Source: Eubacteriales bacterium (GTDB lineage Bacteria > Bacillota > Clostridia > Peptostreptococcales > Anaerovoracaceae). Taken from it: a DNA stretch of 64,000 nucleotides. The DNA is taken from the NCBI GenBank assembly GCA_029009055.1, contig JAQXJR010000043.1:1-64000 (forward strand), in the 5' to 3' direction. A program made the position numbers and the translations under genes. The notes under the pieces were generated by a model that saw only the letters and a program-made list of their open reading frames with translations, was not told the DNA's origin and ran no database searches. Positions 39,349 through 49,246 of the stretch are shown here, piece after piece; the first letter of the stretch is position 1; each line of letters starts with the position of its first letter.

Positions 39349-41628
39349 ATGCCAATAAAGGTACCTAATAATTTACCTGCGGTAGATAAACTTAAGGAAG
39401 AGAACGTCTTCGTCATGACGGATTCCCGGGCTATGACCCAGGATATCAGGCCGCTTCAGATCCTGATCCTGAATCTCATGCCTACGAAGATAGAGACAGA
39501 GACACAGCTCACCAGGCTGCTGGGAAATACACCGCTCCAGATAGAGCTCTCTCTGCTCCAGACCACTATGCATGAGGCTAAGAACGTGTCTCAGGAGCAC
39601 ATGATATCTTTCTATAAGACATTCGATGAGGTCAGGAACAACTATTACGACGGCATGATCATAACGGGAGCGCCTGTCGAGACCATGGAGTTCGAAGATG
39701 TCGAGTACTGGTACGAGCTCTGCGAGATCATGGACTGGTCTAAGAAGCATGTCCACAGCGTCTTCCACGTCTGCTGGGGCGCCCAGGCGGGTCTTTACTA
39801 CCATTATGGAATAAAGAAGCATAATCTGGAGAAGAAGCTCTCGGGTGTCTATGAACACCACCTTGACTATGATAAGGGTATGCTGTTCAGAGGCTTCGAT
39901 GACGTATTCTATGCGCCTCACTCCAGAAATTCCACAGTGTACAGAGAGGACATAGATAACTGCAGAGACCTGAAGGTCATAGCCAGCTCAGACGAAGCGG
40001 GAGTCTTCGCCGTTAAGTCCAACGATGACAGGATGATATTCATCATGGGACATGTGGAATACGACGGTGACACTTTGCAAAGGGAATACGAGCGCGATAA
40101 GAAGGCGGGGCTCGATCCTCAGGTCCCTGACCATTACTTCCCAGATGACGATGACACTAAGAAGCCGATAGTCCGCTGGAGATCCTGCGCTAACCTGCTC
40201 TACACAAACTGGCTCAACTACGTCGTTTATCAGTCAACTCCTTACGACATTAAGAGAGTGTCGGAAGAGGATCTGAAACTCCCACAGCGCTTCGATGGAG
40301 AAGGGGATATTAAGGTCTGTAAATTCGGAGGCACATCCCTGGCTGACGCCGCTTGCTTTAAGAACGTGGCGGACATAGTGACGTCAGACGCTCACAGGAA
40401 TTACGTGGTAGTCTCCGCGCCTGGCTATATCAGCGAGTTTAAGAGGAAGATAACAGACGTACTCATTAAGGCGGCGGACAGCTACGAGCAGGGAGACAGG
40501 AAGGCTGCTGAGAGGTACATCAGCAGGGCGACCGATCGGTTCGTAGAGATAGCGTACGGCATAGACAGCGGCCTTAACATGGATAGGATCTGGATGGAGA
40601 TATCCAGGGAGTATTTCGGCGGCGCCGGAAGAGATTACCTGCTGAGCAGGGGAGAGTACTGCAGCGCCAGGCTCCTGGCTGAACTCATCGGTTACGACTT
40701 CATAGACGCGGCGGATATCATCAGGTTCAATAAAGATGGCAGCCTTAACGCCGATAAGACAGCGGAGCTCGTAAGAGAGGTGCTGGACAGCCACGAGCAG
40801 GCTGTAGTGCCGGGCTTCTACGGAGCTGATGAAGACGGAGCTGTTATGACATTCTCCAGAGGCGGCTCTGATATAACAGGATCTATCATCGCCAGCGCTA
40901 TAGGAGCGTCCATGTACGAGAACTGGACAGACGTGAACGGTCTGCTCCTGGCAGATCCTTCTGTCGTGAAGAAGCCGCTTACTGTTCCGGTAATCACTTA
41001 TAAAGAGCTGAGAGAGATGGCTGTGAAGGGCACGGAGGTGCTCCATCAGGACGCCGTGCTCCCGGTCGAGAAAATGGGTATCCCTATCAATATCAGGTGC
41101 TCCTCTTCTCCTGACCAGAGCGGAACACTTATCGTAAAGAGCGGTAAGTACTACGAGAGCATCCTGGATATCACGGGCATATCGGGCATGAGCGACTGCG
41201 CCGAAGTGATAATAAACCAGGAGAGGCTGAACGACATACCGGGATTCAGGCAGAATCTTAAAGACGTTTTGGAAGAGCACGATGTTAAAGTCCTGTCGGA
41301 ATTGGTCGGCATAGATTCCATAAACCTGGTCATCTACAGGAAGGATATAGACACGTGCAGGAGCGCGCTGGAGGACCTGATTAAGGACGCTACCGGAGCG
41401 GACGCCGTATCTATAGACACGGATCTGGCTGTCATTTCTGTCGTAGGTCAGAAGCTCTCGGAGTCGCCTGACATAGCCGTTAAGGCCCTGGAAGCCCTCG
41501 CTGAATCCGGCATCCAGGTGAAGCTCATAGACCAGAGCGCCGGTAAGATCAGCATGTCTATCGGCGTGAATAAGGCCAGCTACATATCCGGCGTTAACGC
41601 CATATATGATACATTTACGAGAAAGTAA
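39349..41628 (+). CDS. Fusion protein: homoserine O-acyltransferase (MetA-type, predicted acetyl-specific) plus aspartate kinase with ACT domains
   Basis: Residues 1 to ~305 are MetA-like ('MPIKVPNNLPAV', 'DGMIITGAPVETMEFEDVEYW', 'HVCWGAQAGLYYHYG', 'IMGHVEYD'). Residues ~322-759 are aspartate kinase ('KVCKFGGTSLADA', 'FSRGGSDITGSIIA', C-terminal ACT repeats). Single ORF, no ATG near the junction. Confidence 0.93.
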   Translation: MPIKVPNNLPAVDKLKEENVFVMTDSRAMTQDIRPLQILILNLMPTKIETETQLTRLLGNTPLQIELSLLQTTMHEAKNVSQEHMISFYKTFDEVRNNYYDGMIITGAPVETMEFEDVEYWYELCEIMDWSKKHVHSVFHVCWGAQAGLYYHYGIKKHNLEKKLSGVYEHHLDYDKGMLFRGFDDVFYAPHSRNSTVYREDIDNCRDLKVIASSDEAGVFAVKSNDDRMIFIMGHVEYDGDTLQREYERDKKAGLDPQVPDHYFPDDDDTKKPIVRWRSCANLLYTNWLNYVVYQSTPYDIKRVSEEDLKLPQRFDGEGDIKVCKFGGTSLADAACFKNVADIVTSDAHRNYVVVSAPGYISEFKRKITDVLIKAADSYEQGDRKAAERYISRATDRFVEIAYGIDSGLNMDRIWMEISREYFGGAGRDYLLSRGEYCSARLLAELIGYDFIDAADIIRFNKDGSLNADKTAELVREVLDSHEQAVVPGFYGADEDGAVMTFSRGGSDITGSIIASAIGASMYENWTDVNGLLLADPSVVKKPLTVPVITYKELREMAVKGTEVLHQDAVLPVEKMGIPINIRCSSSPDQSGTLIVKSGKYYESILDITGISGMSDCAEVIINQERLNDIPGFRQNLKDVLEEHDVKVLSELVGIDSINLVIYRKDIDTCRSALEDLIKDATGADAVSIDTDLAVISVVGQKLSESPDIAVKALEALAESGIQVKLIDQSAGKISMSIGVNKASYISGVNAIYDTFTRK

Positions 41629-41631
41629 AAT

Positions 41632-41690
41632 AAAAACGGACGCGGGTCCGGGGCCATGATAGACCATCGAAACCGCATCCGTTTTTTGAT
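41632..41690. terminator. Bidirectional terminator between metA-lysC and proA
   Basis: aaaacggacgcggg…ccgcatccgtttttt between convergent genes. Confidence 0.8.
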
Positions 41691-41717
41691 TGTTGTTTTT
41701 ATTGCTGTAGCAAAGCT

Positions 41718-42971
41718 TTATGCGCGAACCTGCCCCTGGCCTGTAATGACGAATTTATAAGTCACGAGCTGGTCTACACCCATAGGACCTCTGGCGTGGA
41801 GCTTTTGGGTGGAAATACCGATCTCAGAGCCAAGCCCGAGCTGACCACCGTCCGTGAATCTGGTGGAAGCGTTCCAATAGACAGCGGCGGAGTCCACATT
41901 ATCCAGGAAATACTTTGCCGCTTCTTCATCTTCAGTAACTATGCAGTCGCTGTGATGGGTTGAATACCTTTCTATGTGGTCGACAGCCTCCTCGACGGAA
42001 TCTACGATCTTAACGCCCATGATCAGGTCTATGTATTCGCGGCCCCAGTCATCTGCTGTGGCTTCATTCATTTCAGGGATGATTTTCCTGGCTTCGTCGT
42101 CCCCCCTAAGTTCCACGTTTTTATCGTAAAGCCTCTTAGCGATGACCGGAAGAGCCTTATCGGCTATGTCCTTATGGACGAGCAGCTTCTCGGCCGCGTT
42201 GCAGACGGAAGGCCTCTGGGTCTTAGCGTTTTCAACTATGTCAGCCGCCATCTCTATGTCGGCAGCCTTATCGACATAAATATGCACGTTTCCGGCGCCG
42301 GTCTGGATAACAGGAACGCTGGCATTCCGGACGACCCGATTTATGAGCTCGGCGCCGCCTCTAGGAATGAGGACATCCAGGTATTCTGTCAGGTTCATCA
42401 TCTTATTCGCCGTTTCGTGGGACGTATCAGTTATGAGCTGGATGGAATCTTCCGGAAGTCCGGCTTCAGCGAGCGCGCGGCGCATAACTCCTGTCGTCGC
42501 GATATTAGAGTTTATGGCTTCGTGGCCGCCCCTAAGAATAACGGTGTTTCCGGCTCTTACGCATAATGAGGCGCAGTCGCTAGCTACATTAGGCCGAGAC
42601 TCGAATATAATGCCTATGACGCCGAGAGGGACGTTTACCCTCTTAACGTGGAGGCCGTTCGGTCTGTCGTATTCCTGTATGACGCGGCCGACAGGGTCCG
42701 GCCAGGCGGCGACATCTTCGACGGCCTTTGCCATGCCTTCTATCCTGTCAGGCGTGAGCTTCAGCCTGTCCTGCATGGATATGGACATACCGTTTTCCTT
42801 TGCTAGAGCCATATCTATATCGTTAGCCTGTAAAATTTTCTCTTGGTCAGCCCTGAGAGCCGTGGCTATATTAAGAAGCCCCTCTGTCTTCTTCTCCGGA
42901 CTTATGATCCTGAGTTTTCTCTCGGCCATTACAGCTCTCATGCCTATTTCATTAAGATCCATGATTTTCAC
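41718..42971 (-). CDS. proA: Glutamate-5-semialdehyde dehydrogenase
   Basis: 'VPLGVIGIIFESRPNVASDCASLCVRAGNTVILRGGHEA', 'VYWNASTRFTDGGQLGLGSEIGISTQKLHARGPMG'. Confidence 0.97.
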   Translation of the reverse strand: MKIMDLNEIGMRAVMAERKLRIISPEKKTEGLLNIATALRADQEKILQANDIDMALAKENGMSISMQDRLKLTPDRIEGMAKAVEDVAAWPDPVGRVIQEYDRPNGLHVKRVNVPLGVIGIIFESRPNVASDCASLCVRAGNTVILRGGHEAINSNIATTGVMRRALAEAGLPEDSIQLITDTSHETANKMMNLTEYLDVLIPRGGAELINRVVRNASVPVIQTGAGNVHIYVDKAADIEMAADIVENAKTQRPSVCNAAEKLLVHKDIADKALPVIAKRLYDKNVELRGDDEARKIIPEMNEATADDWGREYIDLIMGVKIVDSVEEAVDHIERYSTHHSDCIVTEDEEAAKYFLDNVDSAAVYWNASTRFTDGGQLGLGSEIGISTQKLHARGPMGVDQLVTYKFVITGQGQVRA

Positions 42972-43007
42972 CCCTTCTGAAATTCCGGATTTTTATGATA
43001 GTTTGAT

Positions 43008-43877
43008 TTAACGTGCCGGACTTTCAACCGCCCCGGCGCCGAATATGGTGCCTACGGCCTCTCCATCGAAAAGCCTGTAGAGGTTATTCGGGTCGTTACC
43101 GTTTATTATAGCGCACGGAATGCCCGCGCCTGAAGCTATTTTCGCCGCTATGATCTTCGTTATCATGCCCCCGGTACCGTTGCTGGTGCCCGCGCCGCCG
43201 GCTATGGCTTCTATTTCAGGCGTTATGGCATCGACTTCGTGAATGATCCTCGCGTCCTCGGCTTCCCTCGGGTCTCTGTCGTATAAGCCCTCTACGTCAG
43301 ATATTATGACCAGGAAATCCGCTCCTACCAGCTTCGCCACATCTGCCGACAATGTATCGTTATCGCCTATGGAGTGGCCTTCCAGCTCTTTAGTCGCCAC
43401 GGTATCGTTCTCGTTCACGATAGGGATGACACCCAGCTCCAGAAGATTGTTGAACGTGTTTATTACATTCCGCCTCGTATCTTCGTTATCTATGACGTCT
43501 GCCGTCAGCAGGACCTGAGCCACGTTCCTGTTATATTCGCTGAAAAATTTCTCGTATGTGAACATGAGCTCGCTCTGACCTATGGCTGCCAGTGCCTGCT
43601 TATGCCCGGTGTCATCCGGCCTTTCTGACATGCCGAGCCTGCCGAGTCCCACGGCTATGGCTCCCGAAGAGACGACTATGACTTCCTTACCCGAGTTTTC
43701 CAGGTCGCAGCAAATCTTAGCCAGGTTGGTTATCCTCCGGAAATGCAGCCTCCCGTTCGGGTAGGTGATGGTGCTGGTCCCGACCTTTATCACGACCCTG
43801 TGGGCGTCCCGGAGGCCTGCCCGTATGCCGGCCGCTTCTCCTTCTATGTTTTCTTTCACTTTTATATCATCTTCCAT
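43008..43877 (-). CDS. proB: Glutamate 5-kinase, no PUA domain
   Basis: 'VVIKVGTSTITYPNGRL', 'VVSSGAIAVGLGRL', 'PIVNENDTVA', 'GTGGMITKIIAAKIA'. Upstream of proA on the same strand. Confidence 0.96.
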   Translation of the reverse strand: MEDDIKVKENIEGEAAGIRAGLRDAHRVVIKVGTSTITYPNGRLHFRRITNLAKICCDLENSGKEVIVVSSGAIAVGLGRLGMSERPDDTGHKQALAAIGQSELMFTYEKFFSEYNRNVAQVLLTADVIDNEDTRRNVINTFNNLLELGVIPIVNENDTVATKELEGHSIGDNDTLSADVAKLVGADFLVIISDVEGLYDRDPREAEDARIIHEVDAITPEIEAIAGGAGTSNGTGGMITKIIAAKIASGAGIPCAIINGNDPNNLYRLFDGEAVGTIFGAGAVESPAR

Positions 43878-44051
43878 AATCTCTTAAACCCCATTGGTTT
43901 TAGTACGTTAATTAAATAAAGTGTACTAGCTTTAACACTATGTGTCAAATGACAATTATGTTCTGCCATTGTTGACGGGGCGCTTTTTCGGTATAATGAC
44001 TAATAGAATTAATAGTGATTTATGGCTTTATTTGCTGAAAGGGGGAAGCAG

Positions 44052-44819
44052 ATGGAAGATTATATGAAGGATTTCGACGCGGATCTGGTGAGAGACGAGA
44101 TAGTCCTGTGGATCCGTGATTATTTCGACAGGTTCAATAAAGGGGGAAACGCTGTAATAGCGGTGAGCGGCGGTAAGGACAGTTCTGTGACAGCGGCTCT
44201 GCTCGTGGAAGCGCTCGGTAAGGACAGGGTGTTCGGCGTCCTGCTCCCTAACGGCGTCCAGCCTGATATCTCTTCTTCTTACGAGTTGGTGAACGCTCTC
44301 GGAATCGACTACGCAGAGATAAATATAAAGGGCGCTGTGGATTCTATCCAGGGCTCCATGGAGCAGGCTGGTATCCCGGTCGAGGACAGGACGAAGATAA
44401 ATCTTCCGGCTAGGATCAGGATGTCGACTGTGTACGCTGTTTCCCAGTCTAAGAACGGCATGGTCCCTAATACCTGCAACTTATCAGAGGATTGGGTCGG
44501 CTATTCCACGCGTTACGGCGACAGCGCCGGTGATTTCGCTCCTATAGGCCGCCTGGTCGTCCAGGAGGTCAGAGCGCTCGGACGCAGCCTGGGCCTTCCT
44601 ACGGACCTCGTGGAGAAGGTGCCTTCAGACGGGCTTTCCGGCCTGACTGACGAGGATAAGCTTGGATTCACATACGAGTGCCTGGACCGCTACATAAGGA
44701 CCGGAGTCTGCGATGATCCTGAAGCAAAGTCGAAGATAGACCATCTCCACGCTGTGAATAAATTTAAAATGGAGCTCATGCCTGCTTTCGAGTATGACGG
44801 GAACATAGCCATTCTCTAA
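44052..44819 (+). CDS. nadE: Ammonia-dependent NAD+ synthetase
   Basis: 'AVSGGKDSSVTAALLVEALG', 'VPNTCNLSEDWVGYSTRYGDSAGDFAPIG', 'KVPSDGLSGLTDEDKLGFTYE'. The ATG at 44052 follows AAAGGGGGAAG. Confidence 0.94.
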   Translation: MEDYMKDFDADLVRDEIVLWIRDYFDRFNKGGNAVIAVSGGKDSSVTAALLVEALGKDRVFGVLLPNGVQPDISSSYELVNALGIDYAEINIKGAVDSIQGSMEQAGIPVEDRTKINLPARIRMSTVYAVSQSKNGMVPNTCNLSEDWVGYSTRYGDSAGDFAPIGRLVVQEVRALGRSLGLPTDLVEKVPSDGLSGLTDEDKLGFTYECLDRYIRTGVCDDPEAKSKIDHLHAVNKFKMELMPAFEYDGNIAIL

Positions 44820-44857
44820 CCGGCGCAGAGTCCATACAGTGAATCTAAAGCATAATA

Positions 44858-44915
44858 AAACGGCTCTGCCGCCTAGCTTCCCCACGGGAGCCGGGACGGC
44901 TAAAGCCGTTTTTTC
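44858..44915 (+). terminator. Terminator after nadE
   Basis: aaaacggct…agccgtttttt. Confidence 0.75.
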
Positions 44916-44932
44916 TTTGCTATATATTAAAA

Positions 44933-45652
44933 TTACTCTTCGTAAGTCTTAACGGCAGTCTCCAGGGCCAGCTCCATCATCTTAGTGAAGCCGTGCTCTC
45001 TGTCTTCGACGCTGGACCTTCCGCCTGTCACGAAGTTATCGCTTATCGTCACCATGGACAGGGCGTTTCTGCCCAGGTAAGCCGCGTTCATGTACAGTGC
45101 CGCTGTTTCCATCTCTACGCCCAGAACACCCATGTGAGCCCATTTCTTCCACCAGTCTTCGTTTATCTCATAGAAAACGTCGCAGGACACTATGTTTCCG
45201 GCAGTGAAATCTATATCGTTCTCTCTTCCTGCTGCCTGAGCCTTAGTGAGCAGGTCGTAGCTGCAGGAAGGGGAGTATGTCCCGTTAAGCTCGAAAGTGT
45301 GCTGATAGTTGGAATCAGTGGAAGCTGCCAGGCCGATGACTATATCGCCCAGGTCTATGTTCTCGCTGAATGTTCCTGCTGTTCCGATCCTGATGATGTT
45401 CTGGACATCGAAAGCTGTCATCAGCTCCCAAGAATATATACCCATAGAAGGCATGCCCATGCCGCTTCCCTGGATGGATACCGGTACTCCCTTATATGTG
45501 CCGGTAAATCCGTACATATTTCTAATGCTGGAGTACATTCGCGCGTCCTCAAGGAAATTCTCGGCTATGTACTGGGCGCGGAGAGGGTCTCCCGGCATGA
45601 GGACGGTCTTAGCTACAGGCGCCTTATCATCGATAGCGATATGAAGTGACAT
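44933..45652 (-). CDS. deoD: Purine-nucleoside phosphorylase (DeoD type)
   Basis: 'SLHIAIDDKAPVAKTVLMPGDPLRAQYIAENFLEDARMYSSIRNMYGFTGTYKG', 'GVEMETAALY'. Confidence 0.97.
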   Translation of the reverse strand: MSLHIAIDDKAPVAKTVLMPGDPLRAQYIAENFLEDARMYSSIRNMYGFTGTYKGVPVSIQGSGMGMPSMGIYSWELMTAFDVQNIIRIGTAGTFSENIDLGDIVIGLAASTDSNYQHTFELNGTYSPSCSYDLLTKAQAAGRENDIDFTAGNIVSCDVFYEINEDWWKKWAHMGVLGVEMETAALYMNAAYLGRNALSMVTISDNFVTGGRSSVEDREHGFTKMMELALETAVKTYEE

Positions 45653-45681
45653 TTCTTACCTCCTTATTATTTTAAGATAAT

Positions 45682-45713
45682 AAAAAAACGATGGAGACAC
45701 GACCATCGTTTTT
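45682..45713 (-). terminator. Terminator between rpsT and deoD
   Basis: aaaaaacgatgg…ccatcgtttttt. Confidence 0.8.
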
Positions 45714-45762
45714 TCGCTCATAGCATGTGTACCAGCTGTACACAGGTGGGGACGGGTGAGTC

Positions 45763-46035
45763 TTATTTAGCTGCGTTAGCCGCGTTCAGCTTCTTAGTGA
45801 TCTGAGAAACCTTTCTGCTGGCAGCCTGTGAAGAAATAGTGTGCTTAGCAGCAGCCTTCTTCAGCTTCTTCTCGGCGTCAGTTCTGGTTGCAGCCGCTTC
45901 CTCGAGCTGACCTGCCGCGATCTGAGCGTCGAATGTCTTAAGAGCTTCCTTAATGCCATCCTTAACTACTCTGTTAGCTGCAGTCTTCTTAGCTGTTGTC
46001 TTAACTCTCTTCTTTGCGGATTTAATGTTTGCCAT
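45763..46035 (-). CDS. rpsT: 30S ribosomal protein S20
   Basis: 'MANIKSAKKRVKTTAKKTAANRVVKDGIKEALKTF'. Confidence 0.97.
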   Translation of the reverse strand: MANIKSAKKRVKTTAKKTAANRVVKDGIKEALKTFDAQIAAGQLEEAAATRTDAEKKLKKAAAKHTISSQAASRKVSQITKKLNAANAAK

Positions 46036-46157
46036 TTAATTTTACCCCACTTTATTAATTATTTGCATTAGATATAAAATTCGCGAGTAATAGTTTACTA
46101 CAAACCATTTGGTATTTCAACGAAAAGTCGGGATTATTTTCATTTCTGCCATGTTTT

Positions 46158-46850
46158 TTATTTCATGGCAAGGATCATGCCATCCCCGAGCAAATCCTTA
46201 CCGTCGTTTTCGGCTTCCGCCTCTTCCTGACCCTTCTTCACAGCGTTATCCGCCATGAGCCTGATGTTATCGTATAGGAAATCCTTATATTCGCTGAAAG
46301 GTATCGGTTTATTCTCCAGGATCATGCTGTAGCAGGTGGAGTTTACCATCTCCAATATAGTATAGAAGAGAAGCAAAGCGTTCTTCAACTTTATGTGAGT
46401 CTTCTCGTACAGACTTTCCAGGAATCCCTCCATGTCTATGGTCTCTTCGCCGTTCTTCTTCATTCTCTCTACGGCTTCGTCGCTCAGGAGGCCCAGAGAC
46501 AGATTCTTAGATATGAAACGGAGCTCATCATGGTCATCTGATAGCTTCTTCAATATATAATCTATGACGAAAATGAGCTTGTCGGAAAATGACATGTTAT
46601 CCCTGTTATGATTGAGCTCCAGTTCCTCTATCGCGTCATTAATGATACTGTTGGATTTTATGATGACCAGATCGTCTCTGAGTTCATATTTATCTTTAAA
46701 ATAAAGATAGAAAGACCCCTTACTTACTCCGGCTCTCCTGGATATGCTGGAGATAGTAGTGGCTTCGACGCCGTTTACAGAAAACAGGTCATAGCCGGCT
46801 TTCAGCAGTTTCTTCCTATTTCTGCTTTTCTTAAGTTCGATCTTCGTCAT
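46158..46850 (-). CDS. TetR/AcrR family transcriptional regulator
   Basis: N-terminal HTH 'KKLLKAGYDLFSVNGVEATTISSISRRAGVSKGSFYLYFKDKYELRD'. Divergent from the MMPL gene. Confidence 0.93.
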   Translation of the reverse strand: MTKIELKKSRNRKKLLKAGYDLFSVNGVEATTISSISRRAGVSKGSFYLYFKDKYELRDDLVIIKSNSIINDAIEELELNHNRDNMSFSDKLIFVIDYILKKLSDDHDELRFISKNLSLGLLSDEAVERMKKNGEETIDMEGFLESLYEKTHIKLKNALLLFYTILEMVNSTCYSMILENKPIPFSEYKDFLYDNIRLMADNAVKKGQEEAEAENDGKDLLGDGMILAMK

Positions 46851-46928
46851 CAAAAACACCTGCGCAATGGAAAATATATTATTTTTACGAAATTATTAAT
46901 TAATTTTAAAATCATATTATCATTAAAA

Positions 46929-46941
46929 TGACCAATGGTCA
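46929..46941. promoter_or_regulatory. TGAC-N5-GTCA operator-like site 1
   Basis: TGACCAATGGTCA in the tetR/MMPL divergent intergenic region. Confidence 0.55.
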
Positions 46942-46985
46942 ATAAAAAATACATGATTAAATCCTTTGATTTGCAACGCGTTGAA

Positions 46986-47030
46986 AAAATGACCGTTAGT
47001 CAATATTGGATATTGACTAACGGTCATTTT
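46986..47030. promoter_or_regulatory. 45-bp perfect inverted repeat holding operator-like sites 2 and 3
   Basis: aaaatgaccgttagtcaatat-tgg-atattgactaacggtcatttt: 21-bp arms and 3-nt spacer, with TGAC-N5-GTCA at 46990-47002 and 47014-47026. Confidence 0.75.
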
Positions 47031-47098
47031 GTGCTATTATTATTTATGTATTCATAACGTTTGTATAAGAAACTTTGACCGAGAGGGGAAGATTTCAG

Positions 47099-49246
47099 AT
47101 GAAAATTGGCAAGCCAGTAGTTAAATGCCGCTATATCATCCTCATCGTCTCTCTGATCCTGCTGATACCTTCAGTCATAGGAATGCGGGCGACGAGAGTC
47201 AATTATGATATGCTGACATACCTGCCTGAGGACATGGAGACCATGAAGGGGCAGAAACTTCTGCAGAAGGACTTCGGTAAGGGCGCTTTCAGCCTGATCG
47301 TGGTCGAGAACATGAAGTCGGAGCAGATAGAAAAGACAGCGTCGGATATTAAGAAGATAGATCACGTAGAGTCTGTGATAAATCTAGAGAAGGTCATAGA
47401 TCCTAACGTGCCGATTTCTATGTATCCGGAGCAGGTAAGAAAGAACTTCCATAAACAGGGCGCTACGATCCTGGCAGTCTTCTTCGATACCGACACTTCG
47501 GCAGAGCCGACGATAAACGCTATAACTCAGATAAGGAACACAGTATCTAAGAACTGTTATGTTTCAGGTATGAGCGCTCTGGTCACAGACCTTAAGGCCA
47601 TGTGCGAAGCCGAGGAGGCTAAATATGTCGGTGTAGCAGTGCTTCTGGCTCTGGCAGCTATGATGCTTCTGCTGGACTCATACGTCGTACCTTTCATATT
47701 CCTTCTTAGTATAGGTGTGGCTATCCTGTTCAACATGGGATCTAACATCATATTCGGAGAGATATCTTACATCACTAAAGCTATAGCAGCTGTACTTCAG
47801 CTGGCTGTTACCATGGACTACTCCATATTCCTATGGCACAGCTATACGGAGAATCTGGAGAAGTACGATAATAGAAACGACGCCATGGCTGCCGCTATAG
47901 ATAATACTCTGGTCTCAGTGACCGGTAGCTCGGTCACGACCATAGCCGGCTTCCTGGCTCTGTGCGCCATGTCATATACCATGGGTAAGGACCTGGGATT
48001 AGTAATGGCTAAGGGCTGCCTGCTCGGCGTTATCGTCAGCGTTACGGTCCTTCCGTCCATGATCCTGCTCATGCATAAGGTCCTTATGAGGACCAGACAT
48101 AAGGCTCTTCTGCCGGATGTATCCATAATAGCGGATAAGATCCTGAACCATTACGTCATATATCTGATCATATTCGCCGTACTTCTGGTTCCAGCGATCA
48201 TCGGATATAATAACGAGAATGTTATCTACGACTTCTCTAAGACAGTCGGAAGCGCTAAGACGCTGCCGGCAGATCAGACCAGATTCCTTACAGCTAATGA
48301 GAAGCTGAGGAAGGACTTTAATATAGAGACTACTCACATGATCATAGCGGACGCGGACCTCTCGGCTAAGGATGGAGCCGTTATGAGTAAAGACATAGAA
48401 GATGTCGATGGGGTCCAGACCGTGCTTGGCATAGACGCCCTCACGGGTGGAACGATACCTCGTGAGATCCTGCCTCAGGAGCTTACGGATTCCCTGATCG
48501 CTAAGGGACACCAGCTGATAATGGTGAATTCTTCATATAAAGTCTCAACAGACGAATGTAACAAGCAGATAGATAAGATAAATCAGATCGTAGCTAAATA
48601 CGATAAGACAGCTAAGGTAATTGGAGAGGGACCTGCGACTAAGGATCTGATAAACCTGACCAGTAAGGACTTTAAGGTAGTAAGCTGGATATCTATAGCC
48701 GCGGTATTCGTTATCATACTGCTGGTATTGAGATCATTCTCGCTGCCATTCATCCTGGTAGCTGTCATAGAGTTCGCTATATATATCAACCTGGGCATAC
48801 CAGGGTATACGCACCTGGAACTGCCTTTCATAGTGCCTGTACTCATAAGTACTATCCAGCTCGGTTCTACTGTAGACTACGCGATCTTGTTCACGACGAG
48901 GTTTAAGACAGAGAGGATAGCCGGACACACCAAGCATGAATCCATAGAGATAGCGGCTAAAACATGTATACCTTCTATCCTGGTGAGCGCTCTCGGTTTC
49001 TTCGCCGCGACGTTCGGCGTAGCCGTATACTCTAATATTGAGATCATAAGCACACTTTGCAGCATGATGGCCAGAGGCGCGCTCATAAGTATGATTTGCG
49101 TTATACTGGTGCTCCCTGCTTTGCTGATGGCATTAGATAAAGTTATATGTAAGACGACTAACGGCATGCGTGATATATATAAGAGAGATGCTGAACAAGC
49201 GGATGCTCCTGCTGGGCAGCTGATCGGAGGGAATGAAAATGAATAA
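47099..49246 (+). CDS. MMPL/RND family transporter
   Basis: 'RATRVNYDMLTYLPEDMETMKGQKLLQKDFGKGAFSLIVVE', two sets of RND TM segments. Start chosen at the ATG after GAGAGGGGAAG. Confidence 0.92.
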   Translation: MKIGKPVVKCRYIILIVSLILLIPSVIGMRATRVNYDMLTYLPEDMETMKGQKLLQKDFGKGAFSLIVVENMKSEQIEKTASDIKKIDHVESVINLEKVIDPNVPISMYPEQVRKNFHKQGATILAVFFDTDTSAEPTINAITQIRNTVSKNCYVSGMSALVTDLKAMCEAEEAKYVGVAVLLALAAMMLLLDSYVVPFIFLLSIGVAILFNMGSNIIFGEISYITKAIAAVLQLAVTMDYSIFLWHSYTENLEKYDNRNDAMAAAIDNTLVSVTGSSVTTIAGFLALCAMSYTMGKDLGLVMAKGCLLGVIVSVTVLPSMILLMHKVLMRTRHKALLPDVSIIADKILNHYVIYLIIFAVLLVPAIIGYNNENVIYDFSKTVGSAKTLPADQTRFLTANEKLRKDFNIETTHMIIADADLSAKDGAVMSKDIEDVDGVQTVLGIDALTGGTIPREILPQELTDSLIAKGHQLIMVNSSYKVSTDECNKQIDKINQIVAKYDKTAKVIGEGPATKDLINLTSKDFKVVSWISIAAVFVIILLVLRSFSLPFILVAVIEFAIYINLGIPGYTHLELPFIVPVLISTIQLGSTVDYAILFTTRFKTERIAGHTKHESIEIAAKTCIPSILVSALGFFAATFGVAVYSNIEIISTLCSMMARGALISMICVILVLPALLMALDKVICKTTNGMRDIYKRDAEQADAPAGQLIGGNENE

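Noticed and set aside
40384-41667. 427-aa minus-strand ORF antisense to the metA-lysC fusion
   Set aside because: Lies fully opposite a gene with strong motifs. Its translation shows no recognisable domain and reflects the codon composition of the sense strand.
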